Part shown: piece by piece, positions 51,259 to 60,279 of the stretch
Layout: every line of letters starts with the position of its first letter
Position numbering within the stretch: position 1 is the stretch's first letter
Assembly (NCBI GenBank): GCA_050331695.1
Contig: JBHJGP010000003.1
Span: 1-64,000, forward strand
DNA from: JBHJGP01 sp050331695
Lineage (GTDB): Bacteria; Pseudomonadota; Alphaproteobacteria; Geminicoccales; Geminicoccaceae
Direction of reading: 5' to 3'
DNA length: 64,000 nucleotides
The notes under the pieces: model-generated
What the model saw: the letters and a program-made list of their open reading frames with translations, nothing else
What the model was told of the DNA's origin: nothing
Database searches by the model: none
Translations under genes and position numbers: made by a program

Positions 51259-52725
51259 TCAGCGGGCGGCGGCGATCTCGAGTAGTTGGTCCCGGTTCAG
51301 GTGGGTTTCGAGATGGTCGGCCAGCGCATCGAGCGCCCGGTGCACGATCCGGTCATGGTCCTCGCCAGCACCGGTTGCCCCTAGGCTCGTGAGAAAGGCG
51401 GTGCGAGCCCCAGCGTCGGCAAAAAGGCCGTGAAGATAGCAACCCATGACCCGCCCGTCGGCGCTGAGCGCGCCGTCATTTCGATCCGAGAATTGGATCA
51501 TGGGCCGCGCTGTGTCGGGGCCGGCGGTAACACCCACATGCATCTCGTAGCCCCGGGCGCTTGCCCGCCAGGGTAGGACATGGCCCTCCACCCGGTCCAA
51601 GGTCTTTCTCGGTACCAGGATCGTTGTCACCTGCAAAAGGCCCAGACCGGGCACCGATCCGGGATCGCCCTCGATGCCGGCTGGATCGTCAATGGTCGTG
51701 CCCAGCATCTGAAGGCCGCCGCAGATGCCGAGAATTCGGCCTCCCCGCCGGTGATGGGCGACCAGGTCGATGTTCCAACCCTGCTCGCGAACAAAAGCGA
51801 GGTCGGCGATGGTCGCCTTGGAGCCGGCGAGGATGACCAGATCCAAATCACCTGGGATAGCCTGGCCCGCCTCAATGATGATGACCGCGACCTGGGGCTC
51901 GGCGAAGAGCGGGTCGAAGTCGTCGAAATTGGCCAGTCGCGGGGTCCTGAGGACGCCGATTCGAAGGGCCTTTCCGTCCCTCTCTGCGCTTGGCCGCAGA
52001 CCTAGACTGTCTTCCGCCGGCAGCATTTGCGCCGCATCGCACCAGGGCACGACACCAAATGACGTCATGCCGGTTTGCTCGCGGATCATCGGATGAGCCG
52101 CGTCAAACAGACTTGGATCACCTCTAAATTTGTTGACGATATAACCTTTTAGCAGCTTTTTTTCATGTTCTTTCAGAAGAGAATGAGTGCCTATCAACGA
52201 GGCGACCACGCCGCCCCGTTCGATGTCGCCGACCAAAGCGACGGGCACGCCCGCGGTTTCGGCAAAGCCCATATTGGCGATGTCGCCCTGGCGCAGATTG
52301 ACCTCCGCCGGGCTGCCGGCGCCTTCGACCAAAACCAAATCGGCCTGGTCGCTGAGCCGCTGGAAGCTGGCCATGACGTCAGCGAGCAGCGTCGGTTTGA
52401 GTTCGTGATAGTCCCTGGCGCCACAGCGGGTTCGAACTTGGCCGTGCACCACGACTTGAGCGCTCGAAGGCCCGTCCGGCTTCAGGAGCACCGGGTTCAT
52501 GTCGGTGTGAGGCTCGCAGCCGGCAGCGGAGGCCTGGAGCGCCTGGGCGCGGCCGATTTCGCCGCCGTCCATGGTCACGGCCGCATTGTTGCTCATGTTC
52601 TGCGGCTTGAACGGCCGGACCGTGAGACCCCGCCTGCGGGCGGCCCGGCACAAGCCCGCGACGAGAAGCGACTTACCCACGTGGGAGCCGGTGCCCTGTA
52701 GCATCAGCGCCGGCGTGGACGTCAA
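51259..52725 (-). CDS. cobQ: Cobyric acid synthase
   Basis: Glutamine-dependent amidation of four carboxyl groups of adenosylcobyrinic acid a,c-diamide. The N-terminal dethiobiotin-synthetase-like domain has the P-loop GTGSHVGKS (11-19), FKPQNMSNNAAVT and VEGAGSPAEVNL; the C-terminal class I glutaminase has the catalytic Cys in GICGGLQMLG. The protein is 488 aa, normal. The TTG start at 52725 overlaps the cobO stop (TTGA); a start at the internal ATG 52704 would cut into the P-loop strand. It is the last gene of the cob run. Confidence 0.96.
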   Translation of the reverse strand: MTSTPALMLQGTGSHVGKSLLVAGLCRAARRRGLTVRPFKPQNMSNNAAVTMDGGEIGRAQALQASAAGCEPHTDMNPVLLKPDGPSSAQVVVHGQVRTRCGARDYHELKPTLLADVMASFQRLSDQADLVLVEGAGSPAEVNLRQGDIANMGFAETAGVPVALVGDIERGGVVASLIGTHSLLKEHEKKLLKGYIVNKFRGDPSLFDAAHPMIREQTGMTSFGVVPWCDAAQMLPAEDSLGLRPSAERDGKALRIGVLRTPRLANFDDFDPLFAEPQVAVIIIEAGQAIPGDLDLVILAGSKATIADLAFVREQGWNIDLVAHHRRGGRILGICGGLQMLGTTIDDPAGIEGDPGSVPGLGLLQVTTILVPRKTLDRVEGHVLPWRASARGYEMHVGVTAGPDTARPMIQFSDRNDGALSADGRVMGCYLHGLFADAGARTAFLTSLGATGAGEDHDRIVHRALDALADHLETHLNRDQLLEIAAAR

Positions 52726-53330
52726 TATTCGACGCCAAGCTGCGCTTTGATGCCGGCCTTGAACGGATGTTTGACCAACGTCATCTCGGTCACCAGATCG
52801 GCGATCTCGACCAGGTCCGGCTTCGCGTTCCGGCCGGTGATGACCACATGAACGTCGGCGTGTTTCGCCTTGAGCCCCTCAACGATATCGGCGATCGGCA
52901 GCGTGTCGTATCGGAGCACGATATTGAGCTCGTCAAGAATGACCATGTGGTAGCCCGGATCTTGGATCATGGCGCTGGCCGCGTCCCAGGCGGCTTTGGC
53001 GGCCTCGATGTCGCGGGCCCGGTCCTGGGTCTCCCAGGTGAAGCCTTCGCCCATCACCTGCAGCGTCACCAAATCGGGGAAGCGTTCGAGAAATTTGCGC
53101 TCACCCGTCTCCCTTCGACCCTTCACGAATTGCACCACGCCCAGCTTCAAACCATGGCCGAGACAGCGAAGCGCCAGGCCCCAGGCGGCGGTGCTCTTGC
53201 CCTTGCCGGTGCCCGTATGGACCATGATCAGGCCCTTTTCCTCCGTCTTGGAGGCATAGATTCTGTCCTTGGCCGCTTTGATCCTCGCCATCTTGGCGGC
53301 GTGTTCGGCTTCGGTCCTTTCGGCGGGCAT
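52722..53330 (-). CDS. cobO: Cob(I)yrinic acid a,c-diamide adenosyltransferase
   Basis: Adds the 5'-deoxyadenosyl ligand to the cobalt. The 202-aa P-loop protein shows VHTGTGKGKSTAAWGLALR, GVVQFVKG, MGEGFTWETQDR, VILDELNIVLRYD and VITGRNA, all CobA/CobO/BtuR hallmarks. The ATG at 53330 has GAGGA eight bases upstream. It lies 14 bases after cobN and overlaps cobQ by four bases, so the order of genes follows the order of the pathway: cobalt insertion, adenosylation, amidation. Confidence 0.97.
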   Translation of the reverse strand: MPAERTEAEHAAKMARIKAAKDRIYASKTEEKGLIMVHTGTGKGKSTAAWGLALRCLGHGLKLGVVQFVKGRRETGERKFLERFPDLVTLQVMGEGFTWETQDRARDIEAAKAAWDAASAMIQDPGYHMVILDELNIVLRYDTLPIADIVEGLKAKHADVHVVITGRNAKPDLVEIADLVTEMTLVKHPFKAGIKAQLGVEY

Positions 53331-53344
53331 TTTTCGTCCTCGGA

Positions 53345-56300
53345 TTAGTCGGCGGCTTGGGCGACCAAGCGTTGCCAATCATTGCGGCGAGGGTGCCACA
53401 AACCCCGCTGAACGGCTTCCTCAAAGCGACTGGCCATGTCGCGAAGCGCGTCCGGATTTTTTTGCGCCATAAAGCCGCGAACCTCCTGGTCGAGCAGGTA
53501 GGCGTCGAACAAAAGATCGAAATGGTGATCGCTGACCAGACCTGTGGTCGCGGCGAAGGCGAACAGATAGTCGACCGTGGCAGCGATTTCGAACGCGCCC
53601 TTGTAGCCGTGGCGCATCATGCCCTTGATCCACTTCGGATTGGCGGCCCGGCCGCGGACGATCAGCGCGATCTCCTCGTCCAGCCGCCGGATCTTCGGGC
53701 TTTCCGGTCTCGAATGGTCATTGTGAAAGACCTCTGGCTGGCGGCCTGAAAGATGGCGCACGGCGGCGGTCACCCCACCCTCGAACTGATAGTAGTCGTC
53801 GCTGTCGAGAATATCGTGCTCGCGATTGTCCTGATTGTGGAGCACGAGTTGGCGCTCCGCCAGGCGGGCGCCCAGCTCGTCGGTCGCCGCAGCGCCTTCG
53901 AGTCCGGCGCCATAGGCGTAGCCGCCCCAGGCGAGGTAGGTCTCGGCAATGTCGGCGTCGTCGGCCCAAACACCCTCATCGATCAAGGCTTGGAGGCCGG
54001 CGCCGTAGGCCCCGGGCTTGGAGCCGAACACGCGAAAGCCGGCTCGTCGCTTCGCGTTTTTCTCGTCCAGACCAAGGCCGGTCAGCCGCACCGTTTCGCT
54101 TTGAACCGCCGCGGCGAGTGGATTTTCGTCCGGCGACTCGTCCAGCGCGGCGACAGCTTGCGCCGCTCGGTCGATCAAAGCCATCTGGTCAGGGAAAGCG
54201 TCGCGGAAAAAACCCGAAACACGGAAGAGGACATCGACGCGCGGCCGGCCCAAGGCGTCGAGCGGGATGATCTCCGTGCCGGTGATCCGATTGGATGACG
54301 CGTCCCAGACGGGTCTTACCCCCATCAACGCGAGCGCCTGGGCTAGATCGTCACCGCCGGTCCGCATGTTCGCGGTGCCCCAAGCGCTCAAGACGATGCG
54401 CTTCGGCCAATCGCCATGGTCCTGAAGGTAGGTGGTCATGATCGCCTCGGCGCTGGCCCAACCGAGCTGCCAGGCCGCTGGCGTCGGCACCGCCCGCGTG
54501 TCGACCGAGTAGAAGTTGCGGCCGGTGGGCAGGACTTCCGGCCGGCCCCGGGTGGGCGCTCCGCTCGGACCTGGGGCTATCAACCTGCCGTCGAGCGCGG
54601 CCAGAAGCGACACCGCTTCGGCCTCGGCGCAATCATCCAGTCTCGGCTCAATTGCCGTGCGGCTCCAAGCGAGGACGCCTAGGGTCTTCGCCCACGCTGG
54701 ATCAGGGGCGATCCTGCCGGCAATCAGGGCCGCGGCCAGATGTTCCAACCGCTCGATGGTGTCACCGGCGGTTCGCCAGGCCCTTTCGGTCAGCATCGCC
54801 GCCAAGACCCGGGGACGCGGGCCGGTCCAGGGCTCGGCATAGTCAGTCGTCAGCGGATCGAATCCATCAAGATCGAGATCTTGGGCCAGCGCTCGCAAGA
54901 GGCTCGTCTCCTGCTTGCCGGGCTGAGGCATGCGGAGGAGGGCTTGCAATAAGGAAAGGCGCTGGGCCGGTTCGGGCGCCTGGCCGAATACATGCAGCCC
55001 GTCCCTGATCTGCAGTTCCTTCAGTTCGCAGAGACGGTTGTCGAGACGCTTCAGGCTTTCGGTCGTATCGGCGGGATCACCCAGCTCCCGGTCGAGGCCG
55101 ATCCGCTCCATCTCCTCATTAATCTGTTTTGCGATAAGCGAGGCCCGCCTCGGATCGAAAGCGCTGGCGTCGACATATTCATCCACCATCCTTTCTAGCT
55201 CGAGATAGCTGCCATAGGCTTCGGCCCGAGCGAGTGGCGGGGTCAGATGATCGAGGATCACCGCCTGCGTTCGCCGCTTGGCCTGGCTGCCTTCACCCGG
55301 GTCATTGACGATGAACGGATAGATATGGGGGAGGGGGCCTAGGATCGCTTGCGGAAAGCAGCTTTCGCTGAGAGCCAGCGCCTTGCCTGGCAGCCACTCG
55401 AGATTGCCGTGCTTGCCCATTTGAACGAGGGCATCGGCGCCGAAGCCGAAGCGTAGCCACAAGTAGAAAGCGAGGTAGCCGTGGGGCGGTACCAGGTCCG
55501 GATCGTGATAGCTGTCGAGCGGATCGATATGGTAGCCGCGCGCCGGCTGGATACCGACGATAGCGCGACCCAAGACGAGGACAGCGAGAGCAAAGGCGCC
55601 GTCACGGATGCCAGGATCCTGATCAGGCGGTCCCCAGCGCGCGGAGACCATCCGGCCGATTTCATCTGGCAGCCGGGCGAGCCAGGACCGGTACTGTTCG
55701 AGACTGACCCGGATCGAGGCAAAACCGTCGGCTGACTGGTTGGTCGGCCCCTGGAGCAGGCGGACCATCAAGTCAGCGCCGGTTTCCGGCAGGTCCCGGA
55801 CGCTATAGCCGGCTTCGGCCAGGCGGTGGAGGGCGAGGACCACGCTTTCGGCGGCATCGAGACCCACGCCATTGCCGATCCGAGCATTGCGCGTCGGGTA
55901 ATTGGCCAGAAGGATGGCGATTTTTCTTCTGTTTTCCGGCTTTTCGGAAAGCGACGCCCAACGGCGGGCGAGGGCGGCCACCCCTTCGATCCGATCGTCC
56001 AAGGGTTCGAGGCGGGCCAGCGGGATCTGACACAAAGGGTCCGGACGGCGCTCGCCTTTGAAGGCGACCGCGTGGGTCGTGATCCGGCCGTCCACCTCCG
56101 GCAATGCCACATGCATGGCGAGTTCCCGCGCGCTCAGCCCTTGGCTGCTTTCCCGCCACTCGGCTTCGCTCCGGCTGGAGAAGATCACCTGCAGGACGGG
56201 TCGGTCATGAGCGCCGGGGAACGCATCGCGGACGTTGTCCGCTCCGGTGCTGGCGGCGAAGCTGGTGGCGTTCAAGAAGAGCGCCGGGCCATCGTCGCTG

Positions 56301-57025
56301 AGTTGTTGTTCAATGATCCGGTTGGCATCCGGATCCTTCAGGCTGGTCGTGTAGAAGGCTTTCGACCGCATGCCTCGAGCAGCCAACGCCTCGATCAGGG
56401 CATCGACCGGTTTGGTGTCGCCCGCTTGCTGAAGCGCCCGGTAGAACAGGATGACCGCCAGTGGACCGCCCGCCGGCTGATCCTGGGCCCGGTAGAGGCC
56501 GGCCTTGGGTAGGGGTTCGGGCTCTCCTGGCGAAGCTCCCCGACCCGCGAGCGCCGAGGCCTCCTCGAGAAACCGGCCGGCATTGATGGCACCGCCCTCG
56601 CGAAGGTAGCCCCAAAGCCGCTGGTAGGCGATCGGCGGCACGCTCGAGATCTCGAACAGTTCGGGATCCGGATTACGGTCCCCGGGAAGTGCTGCGAGGG
56701 GAATGTTTTCGGATCGGCAAAGGGCGGCCAGCCGGTCGAGCCCGTAGGTCCAGTAGGCGCGACCGCCAAGTAGCCTCGCCACGACCAGTTTCGCATGCCG
56801 GACGGTGTTGTCGAGATAGAGGTCGATCGAATAGGGGTGGCTGAGGGTGAGCTGGTTGGCGAGGCGCAACGAAAGCGCCTGGTCCGAGCGTCCGGCTTGT
56901 GCCGCGCTTAAGGACAAAAGCTCGGTCTCGGCCGCCGAGATGACGATGATATCGCCAGGTGTTTGGCCGAGATCGACCGCCTCGTCCGTGTCGGCGCCGA
57001 CCTGCTGGGCGTTCAGAAGGTGCAA
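53345..57025 (-). CDS. cobN: Cobaltochelatase, CobN subunit
   Basis: Large subunit of the ATP-dependent aerobic cobaltochelatase that inserts Co(II) into hydrogenobyrinic acid a,c-diamide, working with CobS and CobT. At 1226 aa it has the expected size. Clear family stretches include QMGKHGNLEWLPGKALALSE, FIVNDPGEGSQAKRR, VLSAWGTANMRTGGDDLAQA, and YAYGAGLEGAAATDELGARL. The TTG at 57025 is used (GAAAGG upstream); cobU ends 13 bases before it. cobS and cobT are not in the window. Its presence marks the aerobic route of cobalamin synthesis. Confidence 0.96.
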   Translation of the reverse strand: MHLLNAQQVGADTDEAVDLGQTPGDIIVISAAETELLSLSAAQAGRSDQALSLRLANQLTLSHPYSIDLYLDNTVRHAKLVVARLLGGRAYWTYGLDRLAALCRSENIPLAALPGDRNPDPELFEISSVPPIAYQRLWGYLREGGAINAGRFLEEASALAGRGASPGEPEPLPKAGLYRAQDQPAGGPLAVILFYRALQQAGDTKPVDALIEALAARGMRSKAFYTTSLKDPDANRIIEQQLSDDGPALFLNATSFAASTGADNVRDAFPGAHDRPVLQVIFSSRSEAEWRESSQGLSARELAMHVALPEVDGRITTHAVAFKGERRPDPLCQIPLARLEPLDDRIEGVAALARRWASLSEKPENRRKIAILLANYPTRNARIGNGVGLDAAESVVLALHRLAEAGYSVRDLPETGADLMVRLLQGPTNQSADGFASIRVSLEQYRSWLARLPDEIGRMVSARWGPPDQDPGIRDGAFALAVLVLGRAIVGIQPARGYHIDPLDSYHDPDLVPPHGYLAFYLWLRFGFGADALVQMGKHGNLEWLPGKALALSESCFPQAILGPLPHIYPFIVNDPGEGSQAKRRTQAVILDHLTPPLARAEAYGSYLELERMVDEYVDASAFDPRRASLIAKQINEEMERIGLDRELGDPADTTESLKRLDNRLCELKELQIRDGLHVFGQAPEPAQRLSLLQALLRMPQPGKQETSLLRALAQDLDLDGFDPLTTDYAEPWTGPRPRVLAAMLTERAWRTAGDTIERLEHLAAALIAGRIAPDPAWAKTLGVLAWSRTAIEPRLDDCAEAEAVSLLAALDGRLIAPGPSGAPTRGRPEVLPTGRNFYSVDTRAVPTPAAWQLGWASAEAIMTTYLQDHGDWPKRIVLSAWGTANMRTGGDDLAQALALMGVRPVWDASSNRITGTEIIPLDALGRPRVDVLFRVSGFFRDAFPDQMALIDRAAQAVAALDESPDENPLAAAVQSETVRLTGLGLDEKNAKRRAGFRVFGSKPGAYGAGLQALIDEGVWADDADIAETYLAWGGYAYGAGLEGAAATDELGARLAERQLVLHNQDNREHDILDSDDYYQFEGGVTAAVRHLSGRQPEVFHNDHSRPESPKIRRLDEEIALIVRGRAANPKWIKGMMRHGYKGAFEIAATVDYLFAFAATTGLVSDHHFDLLFDAYLLDQEVRGFMAQKNPDALRDMASRFEEAVQRGLWHPRRNDWQRLVAQAAD

Positions 57026-57038
57026 GGCGCGAGGCCTT

Positions 57039-57566
57039 TCAAGGCTTCAGTTGGTGGGGCAGGCCGGCGGATACCAGCACGACCCTTTCCACCGCCGCCG
57101 CCAATCGCTGATGAAGTCGGCCGGCGTGATCGACGAAGGCTCGGCTCATCGCATCCATTGGCACGACGCCCAGACCGACCTCATTGGAGACGAAGACGAC
57201 CGGACCTTCGAGCCGGCCGACGCATGCCACCAAGTTTGCCGCCACCGGTTCGATCGAGCGCTCCACCATCATAAGATTGGTCAGCCACAAGGTGAGACAA
57301 TCGACCAGGATGATGGCGCCCGCTCCGGCATTCCTGGCAAGGACGGTCTCTAGGTCCAGGGGCTCCTCGATCGTCTGCCACATATCGCCCCGCCGCCGGC
57401 GATGGCGCTCGATGCGCTCAGCCATCTCGCCGTCGCCGGCCCGCCCCGTTGCCAGGTAAATGGGTCTAAGTCCGGAATCGAGGCAGAGTGCTTCGGCGAA
57501 CGCGCTTTTGCCGGACGCCATGCCGCCCAAGACGAGCGCCGATCGGGGTGTGGTGCTATCGGTCAT
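57039..57566 (-). CDS. cobU: Adenosylcobinamide kinase / guanylyltransferase
   Basis: Bifunctional enzyme (also called CobP) that phosphorylates adenosylcobinamide and adds GMP in nucleotide-loop assembly. The 175-aa protein has the P-loop LVLGGMASGKSAFAE, the GTP-linked His region ERHRRRRGDMW, and LVDCLTLWLTNLM, VSNEVGLGVVPMD typical of the family. ATG 57566 or 57578 may be used; neither has a strong ribosome site. It is the first cob gene here, 197 bases downstream of pckA with a strongly structured leader between. Confidence 0.95.
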   Translation of the reverse strand: MTDSTTPRSALVLGGMASGKSAFAEALCLDSGLRPIYLATGRAGDGEMAERIERHRRRRGDMWQTIEEPLDLETVLARNAGAGAIILVDCLTLWLTNLMMVERSIEPVAANLVACVGRLEGPVVFVSNEVGLGVVPMDAMSRAFVDHAGRLHQRLAAAVERVVLVSAGLPHQLKP

Positions 57567-57617
57567 AGTGGCGACCATGGCGCTGGCCGCGGCGCTTGTG
57601 AAGGGCCGAGAATACGG

Positions 57618-57647
57618 TGAAGGGACGCTCTTTCGAGCGCCCCTCCA
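57618..57647 (-). promoter_or_regulatory. 13-bp RNA stem with GAAA tetraloop upstream of cobU
   Basis: Read on the minus strand, 57647-57635 pairs with 57630-57618 through 13 base pairs (two G-U), closed by a GAAA loop, a GNRA tetraloop. On the plus strand the two G-U positions would be A-C mismatches, so the minus-strand RNA is the better-folding one. Two weaker hairpins lie further upstream (57672-57691 and 57707-57730). No U-tract and no B12-box follow. It may protect the message, stop pckA read-through or regulate cobU. Confidence 0.5.
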
Positions 57648-57763
57648 ACTCTCCCTTTCGCTTCGGAGGATCCTCGCTTTTTGTTGCGAGGTTGGGTCGG
57701 CCTGACCTCAGGCGGTGGAGGACGCCTGAGCTTGAGCCTTAGGGGGATCGGTGGGAGTGACGC

Positions 57764-59362
57764 TCAGTGAGCCTGGATGCCGGCGGAGAGAACCTCGCGG
57801 CCGACATGGGCTTCGAACTGCTTGAAGTTGGTCTCGAAACGCCGGGCCACCTCGCGGGCCTTGGCGTCGTAGGAGCAGGGATCGGTCCAGGTGCCCTTGG
57901 CGGCGAGAACACTGCCGTCGATGTCCGGGCACGCGCTCGGCACCATCAGGCCGAACGACGGATCCGGAGCCATCGGCACGTTCGCCAACCGGCCGTCCAG
58001 GGCGGCTGTCAGCATGGCGCGGGTGGCCTTAAGCGATATCCGCTCACCGACGCCGTAGCCGCCACCGGTCCAACCGGTATTGAGCAGCCAGCAGCGCGCG
58101 CCGTGGCGATTGATGAGCTCGCCCAACATCGAGGCGTAGACGCTCGGATGGCGCGGCATGAAGGGCGCGCCGAAACAGGTGGAGAACGTCGCCTGAGGCT
58201 CCGTGACGCCGCCCTCCGTGCCGGCCACCTTGGCGGTATAGCCCGAGAGAAAATGATACATGGCCTGCTCGGCGCTGAGCAGGCTCACCGGCGGCAGAAC
58301 GCCGAAGGCGTCGGCTGTCAGCATGACGATGTTCTTCGGATGGCCGGCCATGCCACCATCGAGCGCGTTGTCGATGAAGGACAGCGGGTAGGAGCTCCGC
58401 GTGTTCTCGGTGATGCTCTTGTCCTCGAAATCGATCGTGCGGCTGGCGCTGTCCATGACGACATTTTCGACGATCGCGCCGAACCGGTTGGTCGCCCGCC
58501 AGATGTCCGGTTCCGATTTCTCGCTGAGCGAAATCACCTTGGCGTAGCACCCGCCCTCGAAATTGAAGATGCCCCGATCACTCCAGCCATGCTCGTCGTC
58601 GCCGATCAGCTTGCGCGCCGGATCCGCGGAAAGCGTCGTCTTACCGGTGCCGGAAAGACCGAAGAAGACGGCCGTGTCGCCAGCGGCGCCGACATTGGCG
58701 GAACAATGCATCGGCAGAACGTTCTGCGCCGGCAGCAGATAGTTCAGGATCGAGAAGATCGACTTCTTGATCTCGCCCGCATAGGCCGTGCCGCCGATCA
58801 GCACGAGTTTCTCTTCGAAATCGACCAGAATGAAGGTCTCGGTGCGGGTACCGTGGCGTTCCGGATAGGCGAAGACGCTCGGCACAAGGACGACCGTGAA
58901 ATCGGGCTTGTCGTGGCGCTCGAGACCCGGCTCGACCCGAAACATGTTGCGCGCGAACAGAGCGTGCCAGGCTTGTTCGGTGATCACGCGCACCTTGCGC
59001 CGATACCGGGGATCGGCGCTGGCGGTCAGATCCTGAACGAACAGGTCTTGGTCCTGAAGATGGCTCAAAACCTTGGCTTTAAGGGCCTGATAGTGATGGG
59101 GGTCGATCGGCTGATTGACGTTGCCCCAGTCGATCTCGTCGCGGATGGCATCACGCATCACCACGAACTTGTCCTTGGGCGAGCGTCCGGTGTGCGCGCC
59201 GGTCGATGCCACCAGGGCACCATCCTTGGTGAGCGTGCCTTCGCCGCGGGCGACCGCCGCCTCGACCAGAGCTGCCGTCGTCAACTGCCGGTGCAGGCGG
59301 CGGCAGGTGAGCGGCTCGCCGCTCAAGTCAATCGAAGCTCCGGTATTGATGATCAAATCCAT
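57764..59362 (-). CDS. pckA: Phosphoenolpyruvate carboxykinase (ATP)
   Basis: Gluconeogenic enzyme turning oxaloacetate and ATP into phosphoenolpyruvate. The 532-aa protein has the kinase P-loop GLSGTGKTT (235-243), MHCSANVG with the metal-binding His, LIGDDEHGW with two acidic metal ligands, and NTGWTGGGYGVGERI near the C-terminus. The ATG at 59362 has GAGGA eight bases upstream; the open frame extends 65 codons upstream with no homology. It lies upstream of cobU on the same strand and may share a transcript. Confidence 0.97.
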   Translation of the reverse strand: MDLIINTGASIDLSGEPLTCRRLHRQLTTAALVEAAVARGEGTLTKDGALVASTGAHTGRSPKDKFVVMRDAIRDEIDWGNVNQPIDPHHYQALKAKVLSHLQDQDLFVQDLTASADPRYRRKVRVITEQAWHALFARNMFRVEPGLERHDKPDFTVVLVPSVFAYPERHGTRTETFILVDFEEKLVLIGGTAYAGEIKKSIFSILNYLLPAQNVLPMHCSANVGAAGDTAVFFGLSGTGKTTLSADPARKLIGDDEHGWSDRGIFNFEGGCYAKVISLSEKSEPDIWRATNRFGAIVENVVMDSASRTIDFEDKSITENTRSSYPLSFIDNALDGGMAGHPKNIVMLTADAFGVLPPVSLLSAEQAMYHFLSGYTAKVAGTEGGVTEPQATFSTCFGAPFMPRHPSVYASMLGELINRHGARCWLLNTGWTGGGYGVGERISLKATRAMLTAALDGRLANVPMAPDPSFGLMVPSACPDIDGSVLAAKGTWTDPCSYDAKAREVARRFETNFKQFEAHVGREVLSAGIQAH

Positions 59363-59411
59363 GAACACTGTCCTCTTCGCTGCTTCGATCGATCGGGCGT
59401 GGGATAGTCGG

Positions 59412-60164
59412 CTAGGCACTTTGGCTGTGGGCTTGGGACCGAGCGGTCCGGGCCAGCTTGATGAGCAGGCGGCGAACATCGTCCGCCGTCTCGGCGGGCT
59501 CATCGAACGGGATGCGGAGAATGTGATTGTGGGCGCCGAGATCGAAGCCGAAGCCATCGACGGCGGTCATCCGCCAGTCGCCCTTTGGCGCGCCGGCAAC
59601 ACCGCTCGCATAGAGCTGGACGGCATCCATGTGGTCCTGGTTCATATGTTCGAGGATCTCCGGCTCGGCGGCGATCAGGCCGTAGCTCTCGGGCAAAGCC
59701 GCAATCAGATCCTCACCGGCAAGCCAGAAGGCTTGGGAGAAGCCGCCGACCAGATGGGCGCGCTCGACGGTCATGCGGTACCAGCCGAAGTCGCCGAACC
59801 GGTGATACATCTCGGCACCGGGATGGCGCGAAAGATAGCGCGTCACCCGATGGGCCGGCTGCTCGTCCGCTTCGATCCGGCCCTGGACGGTAAGGCGAGG
59901 ACCCGCCATGCGGTGCTCATGGCCTCCGCTGCCATCAAACAAAAGGGCTGCTCGCGGATCCGCCTGAAGGTTCTTGGTGTGATCGGAAAGCTGAGACATG
60001 AGCAGGATCGGGCCACCGTCATGGTCGACCGCGACCGCCTGGAGCGAGGCGTAGGGAGCCGCGCCGATCTCGCGATCCAGAGTTGAAAGGCTCACCATAG
60101 GTGTTGACCGGAGCAGTCGGTCGGCTTCGCGAGCATGATCGGGAATGTTTTCAACCATAGGCAT
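59412..60164 (-). CDS. HugZ-family heme/flavin-binding protein (PNPOx-like plus DUF2470)
   Basis: A 250-aa protein with an N-terminal split-barrel of the pyridoxamine-phosphate-oxidase type (VSLSTLDREIGAAPYASLQAV, LLMSQLSDHTKNLQADPRAALL) and a C-terminal DUF2470 domain (EILEHMNQDHMDAVQLYA). This is the layout of HugZ/HutZ heme-utilisation proteins and of many uncharacterised relatives. The His in NQDHMDA is the family position used for heme binding in HugZ. No heme-uptake genes are near, so heme degradation is not assured. ATG 60164 or 60158. It precedes pckA by 49 bases on the same strand. Confidence 0.85.
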   Translation of the reverse strand: MPMVENIPDHAREADRLLRSTPMVSLSTLDREIGAAPYASLQAVAVDHDGGPILLMSQLSDHTKNLQADPRAALLFDGSGGHEHRMAGPRLTVQGRIEADEQPAHRVTRYLSRHPGAEMYHRFGDFGWYRMTVERAHLVGGFSQAFWLAGEDLIAALPESYGLIAAEPEILEHMNQDHMDAVQLYASGVAGAPKGDWRMTAVDGFGFDLGAHNHILRIPFDEPAETADDVRRLLIKLARTARSQAHSQSA

Positions 60165-60279
60165 ACACTGCCCCGGCCTCACGCCAAGGTCAATCAGCGG
60201 AAATGTTAACGCGCTTTAGGATATGACAAATTAAGACTTGTTTGGTGTTATCTTTTGTCGAGCGCCGCCGGGAGATTTA

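Noticed and set aside
57567..57763. Cobalamin riboswitch upstream of cobU.
   Set aside because: Neither the B12 box nor the usual core is visible on the minus strand; only simple hairpins are.
57767..59407. Long open frame of 546 codons opposite pckA.
   Set aside because: Shadow of the pckA frame; composition is atypical and no motif is present.
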